From an uncultured Lachnospiraceae bacterium (lineage in GTDB: Bacteria > Bacillota > Clostridia > Lachnospirales > Lachnospiraceae): a DNA stretch of 64,000 nucleotides. The position numbers were made by a program, and so were the translations under genes. The notes under the pieces were generated by a model, which worked only from the letters and a program-made list of their open reading frames with translations, was not told where the DNA came from and made no database searches. Within the stretch, counting starts at the first letter, position 1. The number at the start of each line of letters is the position of its first letter. The stretch lies in contig CAPQSW010000007.1 in assembly GCA_948688495.1 (NCBI GenBank), forward strand, positions 37,773-101,772, in the 5' to 3' direction. Positions 59,574 to 64,000 of this stretch are shown here, piece after piece.

Positions 59574-60194
59574 ATGGCTAATGTAGCTGTTTATAATATG
59601 AAAGGCGAAGAAGTTGGAAGCCTTGAGCTGAATGATGCAGTGTTCGGTGCGAAGATTAATGAGCATCTGGTACACATGGCAGTCGTACAGCAGCTCGCAA
59701 ACAACCGCCAGGGTACGCAGAAGGCAAAGACGCGTTCTGAGGTGCGTGGCGGAGGAAGAAAACCGTGGAGACAGAAGGGAACCGGTCATGCAAGACAGGG
59801 TTCTATTCGGGCACCACAGTGGAAGGGCGGTGGAGTGGTATTTGCCCCCACGCCGAGAGATTATTCTTTCAAGTTAAACAAAAAGGAAAAGAGGGCGGCA
59901 CTGAAATCTGTGCTGACTTCCAAGGTAAATGACAGCAAGTTCATTGTTTTGGACGAGTTGAAGCTGGATGAAATTAAGACAAAGAAGTTCAAAGAAGTAA
60001 TGGAGAATCTGAAAGTTGGCAAGGCGCTGGTAATCATTAACGAGAATGATAAGAATATCGTATTGTCTGCAAGGAATCTTCCGAGCATCAAAATGGCGCT
60101 TACCAATACCATCAATGTATATGATATTTTGAAGTACGACACCGTAGTAGCAACCAAGGATGCCGTAGCAACAATCGAGGAGGTGTATGCATAA
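59574..60194 (+). CDS. rplD: Ribosomal protein L4
   Basis: 206 residues with the typical RGGGRKPWRQKGTGHARQGS loop that lines the exit tunnel. In E. coli L4 autoregulates the S10 operon. Its stop overlaps the rplW start by one base. Start follows AAAGGAGG. Confidence 0.98.
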   Translation: MANVAVYNMKGEEVGSLELNDAVFGAKINEHLVHMAVVQQLANNRQGTQKAKTRSEVRGGGRKPWRQKGTGHARQGSIRAPQWKGGGVVFAPTPRDYSFKLNKKEKRAALKSVLTSKVNDSKFIVLDELKLDEIKTKKFKEVMENLKVGKALVIINENDKNIVLSARNLPSIKMALTNTINVYDILKYDTVVATKDAVATIEEVYA

Positions 60195-60493
60195 TGGCAA
60201 ACGTACAATATTATGACGTAATCCTCAAGCCGGTTGTCACAGAAAAGAGTATGAATTTAATGGGCGAGAAGAAATATACTTTTCTGGTACATCCCGAAGC
60301 AAACAAGACCATGATTAAAGAGGCCGTTGAAAAGATGTTCGAGGGAACTAAGGTTAAGAAAGTAAATACCATGAACATTCCGGGCAAGAAGAAAAGACGG
60401 GGAATGGTAGTTGGAAGAACGGCTAAGAGTAAGAAAGCAATCGTTCAGTTGACGGAGGACAGCAAAGATATTGAGATTTTTGCTGGATTATAG
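60194..60493 (+). CDS. rplW: Ribosomal protein L23
   Basis: 99 residues. YDVILKPVVTEKSMNLM and YTFLVHPEANKTMIKEAVE are the L23 signatures. At the tunnel exit it docks trigger factor and SRP. Coupled to rplD. Confidence 0.98.
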   Translation: MANVQYYDVILKPVVTEKSMNLMGEKKYTFLVHPEANKTMIKEAVEKMFEGTKVKKVNTMNIPGKKKRRGMVVGRTAKSKKAIVQLTEDSKDIEIFAGL

Positions 60494-60545
60494 GAACTTA
60501 ACGAGTAAAGCATTAATCAATTGATGGAATGAAAGGAGAACCACA

Positions 60546-61391
60546 ATGGGAATTAAGACATATAACCCATATACACCTTCAAGAAGAAATATGACTGGTT
60601 CTGATTTTTCTGAGATTACGAAGAAGAAACCGGAGAAATCTCTGTTAGTTTCCCTTCAGAAACAGTCCGGCCGTAACAATCAGGGTAAAATTACGGTAAG
60701 ACACCGCGGAGGCGGTTCCAGAAGGAAATATAGAATCATTGATTTTAAGAGAAATAAGAAAGATGGAATCCCAGCAACAGTAATTGGAATTGAGTACGAT
60801 CCGAACAGAACGGCAAATATTGCTTTGATCTGCTATGCAGACGGTGAAAAGAAATATATTATTGCCCCGGAAGGATTGACAGATGGCATGAAAGTCATGG
60901 AAGGACCGGAAGCTGAAATCAGAGTAGGCAACTGCCTGCCTCTTGAGAATATCCCGGTTGGTACCCAGGTGCACAACATTGAACTGCATCCGGGCAAGGG
61001 TGGACAGATGGTGCGTTCCGCAGGAAACAGTGCACAGCTGATGGCGAAGGAAGGCAGATATGCAACCCTTAGGCTGCCCTCCGGCGAGATGAGAATGGTG
61101 CCGATTGTGTGCAGGGCAACCGTTGGTGTAGTTGGAAATGCAGACCACAACCTGATTAAAATCGGTAAGGCAGGACGTAAGCGTCACATGGGTATCCGCC
61201 CGACTGTCCGTGGATCTGTTATGAACCCCAATGACCATCCGCATGGTGGTGGAGAAGGTAAGACCGGAATCGGCCGTCCTGGTCCATGTACCCCCTGGGG
61301 TAAACCTGCACTGGGCTTAAAGACCAGAAAGAAACATAAAGCATCTAACAAGCTTATTGTGAGAAGAAGAGACGGTAAGGCGTTGAAATAA
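60546..61391 (+). CDS. rplB: Ribosomal protein L2
   Basis: 281 residues. VRHRGGGSRRKYR near the N-terminus and MNPNDHPHGGGEGKTGIGR with the conserved active-centre histidine near residue 230. Required for subunit joining and peptidyl transfer. Confidence 0.98.
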   Translation: MGIKTYNPYTPSRRNMTGSDFSEITKKKPEKSLLVSLQKQSGRNNQGKITVRHRGGGSRRKYRIIDFKRNKKDGIPATVIGIEYDPNRTANIALICYADGEKKYIIAPEGLTDGMKVMEGPEAEIRVGNCLPLENIPVGTQVHNIELHPGKGGQMVRSAGNSAQLMAKEGRYATLRLPSGEMRMVPIVCRATVGVVGNADHNLIKIGKAGRKRHMGIRPTVRGSVMNPNDHPHGGGEGKTGIGRPGPCTPWGKPALGLKTRKKHKASNKLIVRRRDGKALK

Positions 61392-61404
61392 TAGGAGGTA
61401 AATT

Positions 61405-61686
61405 ATGGCTCGTTCACTGAAAAAAGGACCATTTGCTGATGAAAGCTTATTGAAAAAAGTAGATGCCATGAACGCGGCGGGTGAAAAGAGCGTGATCAAG
61501 ACATGGTCTCGCCGTTCCACAATTTTCCCGCAGTTTGTAGGACATACGTTTGCAGTTCATGACGGAAGAAAGCATGTGCCGGTATATGTTACCGAGGATA
61601 TGGTCGGGCATAAACTGGGTGAGTTTGTTGCGACAAGAACTTACCGCGGACATGGAAAAGACGAGAAGAAATCAAAGGTTCGTTAA
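61405..61686 (+). CDS. rpsS: Ribosomal protein S19
   Basis: 93 residues. MARSLKKGPFADESLLKKV and GHKLGEFVATRTYRGH are diagnostic. Small-subunit head protein that pairs with S13. Start follows AGGAGG. Confidence 0.98.
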   Translation: MARSLKKGPFADESLLKKVDAMNAAGEKSVIKTWSRRSTIFPQFVGHTFAVHDGRKHVPVYVTEDMVGHKLGEFVATRTYRGHGKDEKKSKVR

Positions 61687-61711
61687 TATATGAAAGGAGG
61701 TTCCATCATCC

Positions 61712-62098
61712 ATGGCTAAAGGACATAGAAGTCAAATTAAGAGAGAGAGAAATGCACAGAAAGATACCAGACCTTCAGCAAAGTTATCTTATGCAAGGGT
61801 ATCTGTTCAGAAAGCATGTTTCGTACTGGATGCAATTCGTGGGAAAGACGTTAATACCGCTCTGGCGATTTTGGCGTACAGCCCCAGATACGCGTCAAGT
61901 ATCATAGAAAAGTTACTAAAATCTGCGATTGCCAATGCAGAGAACAACAATGGACTGGATGCAGAAAACCTTTATATTGCAGAATGTTACGCGAATAAAG
62001 GACCAACAATGAAAAGAGTTAGACCAAGGGCACAGGGAAGGGCTTACAGAATCGAAAAGAGAATGAGCCACATTACAATTGTGCTTGATGAAAGATAG
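61712..62098 (+). CDS. rplV: Ribosomal protein L22
   Basis: 128 residues. The long beta-hairpin segment GPTMKRVRPRAQGRAYRI lines the exit tunnel and is a known site of macrolide-resistance changes. The sequence looks normal there. Start ATG 61712. Confidence 0.98.
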   Translation: MAKGHRSQIKRERNAQKDTRPSAKLSYARVSVQKACFVLDAIRGKDVNTALAILAYSPRYASSIIEKLLKSAIANAENNNGLDAENLYIAECYANKGPTMKRVRPRAQGRAYRIEKRMSHITIVLDER

Positions 62099-62108
62099 GA
62101 GGGCAAAC

Positions 62109-62765
62109 ATGGGACAGAAAGTGAATCCTCATGGCTTAAGAGTCGGCATTATCAAGGATTGGGACTCTAAATGGTACGCAGACGCAGATTTTGCAGACTT
62201 TTTAGTAGAAGATTACAATATCAGAACATTTTTGAAGAAGAAATTATACGCAGCAGGTGTTTCCAAGATTGAGATTGAAAGAGCTTCTGACCGCGTAAAA
62301 GTTATCCTTTATACAGCAAAGCCGGGTGTTGTAATCGGCAAGGGCGGAGCAGAGATTGAGAAAGTAAAGGCAGAACTTCAGAAATATACAGATAAGAAGC
62401 TGGTAGTAGATATCAAAGAAGTTAAGAGACCGGATAAGGATGCCCAGTTAGTAGCTGAGAATATTGCATTACAGTTGGAGAACCGTGTATCTTTCCGTAG
62501 GGCAATGAAGTCTTGCATGGGCAGAAGTATGAAAGCAGGAGCATTGGGAATTAAGAGTTCCGTTTCTGGACGTCTGGGCGGTGCTGATATGGCGCGTACA
62601 GAGTTCTACAGTGAGGGAACCATTCCGCTTCAGACATTAAGAGCAGATATCGATTATGGATTCGCCGAGGCAGATACCACTTACGGCAAAGTAGGTGTTA
62701 AGGTATGGATTTATAAAGGCGAAATCCTTCCAACAAAGGAATCTAAGGAAGGGAGCGATAAATAA
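62109..62765 (+). CDS. rpsC: Ribosomal protein S3
   Basis: 218 residues. MGQKVNPHGLRVGI at the start and the KH motif VVIGKGGAEIEKVK. ATG 62109 follows TAGGAGG; the longer frame to 62079 overlaps rplV. Stop overlaps the rplP start. Confidence 0.98.
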   Translation: MGQKVNPHGLRVGIIKDWDSKWYADADFADFLVEDYNIRTFLKKKLYAAGVSKIEIERASDRVKVILYTAKPGVVIGKGGAEIEKVKAELQKYTDKKLVVDIKEVKRPDKDAQLVAENIALQLENRVSFRRAMKSCMGRSMKAGALGIKSSVSGRLGGADMARTEFYSEGTIPLQTLRADIDYGFAEADTTYGKVGVKVWIYKGEILPTKESKEGSDK

Positions 62766-63202
62766 TGTTAATGCCAAAAAGAGTAAAACGCCGGAAACAG
62801 TTCCGTGGTTCCATGGCAGGTAAGGCGTTGAGAGGTAATAAAATTACAAACGGTGAATATGGAATTATAGCAACAGAGCCCTGCTGGATCAAATCGAATC
62901 AGATTGAGGCAGCCCGTATTGCAATGACACGTTATATTAAGCGTGGTGGTAAGGTCTGGATTAAAATTTTCCCAGATAAACCGGTAACTGCAAAGCCAGC
63001 AGAAACCCGTATGGGTTCTGGTAAGGGAACACTGGAGTACTGGGTAGCCGTAGTAAAACCCGGACGTGTAATGTTCGAGATTTCCGGCGTACCAGAAGAA
63101 ATCGCTCGTGAGGCATTACGTCTTGCTACACACAAATTACCTTGTAAATGTAAAGTAGTTTCACGTGCAGACTTAGAAGGCGGTGAATCAAATGAAAACT
63201 AG
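62765..63202 (+). CDS. rplP: Ribosomal protein L16
   Basis: 145 residues. MLMPKRVKRRKQFRGSM and RMGSGKGTLEYWVAVVKPG are L16 signatures. Contacts tRNA near the A site. Overlaps rpmC by 11 nt. Confidence 0.98.
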   Translation: MLMPKRVKRRKQFRGSMAGKALRGNKITNGEYGIIATEPCWIKSNQIEAARIAMTRYIKRGGKVWIKIFPDKPVTAKPAETRMGSGKGTLEYWVAVVKPGRVMFEISGVPEEIAREALRLATHKLPCKCKVVSRADLEGGESNEN

Positions 63203-63398
63203 TAATTATGTAAAAGATTTAAGAGAAGAAACTGTAGCATCATTACAGGAGCAGCTTGTAGCTGCAAAGAAAGAATTATTTAATTTGAGATTCCAGAATG
63301 CAACAAATCAGTTGGATAATACGGGAAGAATCAAAGAGGTTCGCAGGAATATCGCTAGGATTCAGACGATTATCACTGAGAAGGCAAAATTATCCTAG
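63192..63398 (+). CDS. rpmC: Ribosomal protein L29
   Basis: 68 residues. LVAAKKELFNLRFQNATNQL and IKEVRRNIARIQTIIT are typical. Start ATG 63192; the GTG at 63183 is a less likely start. Sits near L23 at the tunnel exit. Confidence 0.97.
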   Translation: MKTSNYVKDLREETVASLQEQLVAAKKELFNLRFQNATNQLDNTGRIKEVRRNIARIQTIITEKAKLS

Positions 63399-63415
63399 AA
63401 AGGAGAATTCTAATC

Positions 63416-63673
63416 GTGGAAGGAAGAAATCTTAGAAAAACACGTACCGGTATTGTTGTAAGTGATAAGATGGATAAGACCATTGTAGTTGCAGTAAGAG
63501 ACAATGTTAGACATCCCCTTTACAACAAAATCGTTAAGAAGACCTATAAATTAAAAGCTCATGACGAGAACAATGACTGCAACATTGGTGATACTGTCAG
63601 AGTAATGGAGACAAGACCTTTATCAAAAGATAAGAGATGGAGACTTGTAGAAATTGTTGAGAGAGCGAAATAA
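63416..63673 (+). CDS. rpsQ: Ribosomal protein S17
   Basis: 85 residues, GTG start at 63416 behind AAAGGAG. RKTRTGIVVSDKMDKTIVV and VMETRPLSKDKRWRLVEI are diagnostic of S17. Confidence 0.98.
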   Translation: MEGRNLRKTRTGIVVSDKMDKTIVVAVRDNVRHPLYNKIVKKTYKLKAHDENNDCNIGDTVRVMETRPLSKDKRWRLVEIVERAK

Positions 63674-63687
63674 AGGAGGCTACCAGC

Positions 63688-64000
63688 ATGATTCAACAGG
63701 AAAGTAGACTGAAAGTAGCTGATAATACAGGAGCAAAAGAATTACTGTGTATCCGTGTTATGGGCGGTTCTACCAGAAGATATGCGAATATCGGGGATAT
63801 CATTACTGCTACGGTTAAAGATGCAACACCAGGCGGCGTTGTTAAAAAAGGCGATGTAGTAAAAGCTGTAGTAGTTCGCACCAAGAAGGGTGCTCGTCGT
63901 AAAGACGGTTCATATATTAAATTTGACGAGAATGCGGCTGTTATCATCAAAGAGGACAAAACTCCAAGAGGAACCCGTATCTTTGGACCAGTTGCTAGAG
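63688..64000 (+). CDS. rplN: Ribosomal protein L14 (3' truncated by window)
   Basis: ATG 63688 follows AAAGGAGG. MIQQESRLKVADNTGAKEL and AVIIKEDKTPRGTRIFGPVAR are L14. About 104 of 122 residues are present before the window ends. Confidence 0.98.
   Translation, partial: MIQQESRLKVADNTGAKELLCIRVMGGSTRRYANIGDIITATVKDATPGGVVKKGDVVKAVVVRTKKGARRKDGSYIKFDENAAVIIKEDKTPRGTRIFGPVAR

Noticed and set aside
1..64000. CRISPR arrays, tRNA or rRNA genes, insertion sequences, prophage
   Set aside because: No spaced repeat array, cloverleaf with CCA-like end, transposase or phage gene was seen on either strand.

Overview
The window looks like chromosome from an endospore-forming, Gram-positive gut anaerobe of the Lachnospiraceae (Clostridia). 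The reasons are a BofA-family sporulation gene, a Clostridia-type Tad pilus locus (DUF5702, a DUF6382-like FHA protein, Flp1-like pilin), strong AGGAGG ribosome binding sites, large LamG/FIVAR/Ig surface proteins, and the canonical S10 ribosomal operon at the right end. The species cannot be named from the sequence alone.

Layout. 1-990: the 3' end of a FliS-like gene, then divergent yaaL-like (DUF2508) and bofA. 1119-10506: a single-strand Tad/Flp pilus operon with two prepilin peptidases, TadZ, TadA, TadB, TadC, an Flp pilin too short for usual ORF cut-offs, two TadE-like pseudopilins, DUF5702 and FHA proteins, under a good sigma-A promoter. 10646-20424: housekeeping genes (flavodoxin-SCP2 protein, HIT protein, murG, pgi), an orphan chemoreceptor, an SH3/cell-wall-hydrolase gene with a WalR-type box, and an nfeD-stomatin pair. 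20533-27984: a colinear operon argF-birA-DUF6145-coaX-dusB-unknown-greA-lysS, in which LysRS is fused to an HD domain.

28192-48323 is the accessory heart of the window: an Ig-repeat secreted protein, a relic of a macro-domain gene, two adjacent non-catalytic giants of exactly 2128 residues each (LamG, Ig-like, MucBP-like, FIVAR and lysine-rich Big2 modules), and a multimodular GH53 endo-beta-1,4-galactanase. The shared C-terminal lysine-rich modules and the lack of any LPXTG or SLH motif suggest one set of surface proteins that binds and cuts pectic galactan. A related LamG/Ig protein lies at 53617-55641. Both giant genes have leaders with tiny ORFs, and the second has a candidate attenuator.

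48458-58094: an Rrf2 regulator, a padR-HAAS/DUF3887-like membrane cassette with an operator-like dyad over its promoter, a pdxS-pdxT operon divergent from its MocR/PdxR regulator, a MATE exporter and a lipoprotein with an acidic repeat linker. 58412-64000: rpsJ-rplC-rplD-rplW-rplB-rpsS-rplV-rpsC-rplP-rpmC-rpsQ-rplN (the last cut by the window), behind a 5' leader of about 230 nt with a long-range pairing. No tRNA, rRNA, CRISPR array, transposase or prophage genes were seen.
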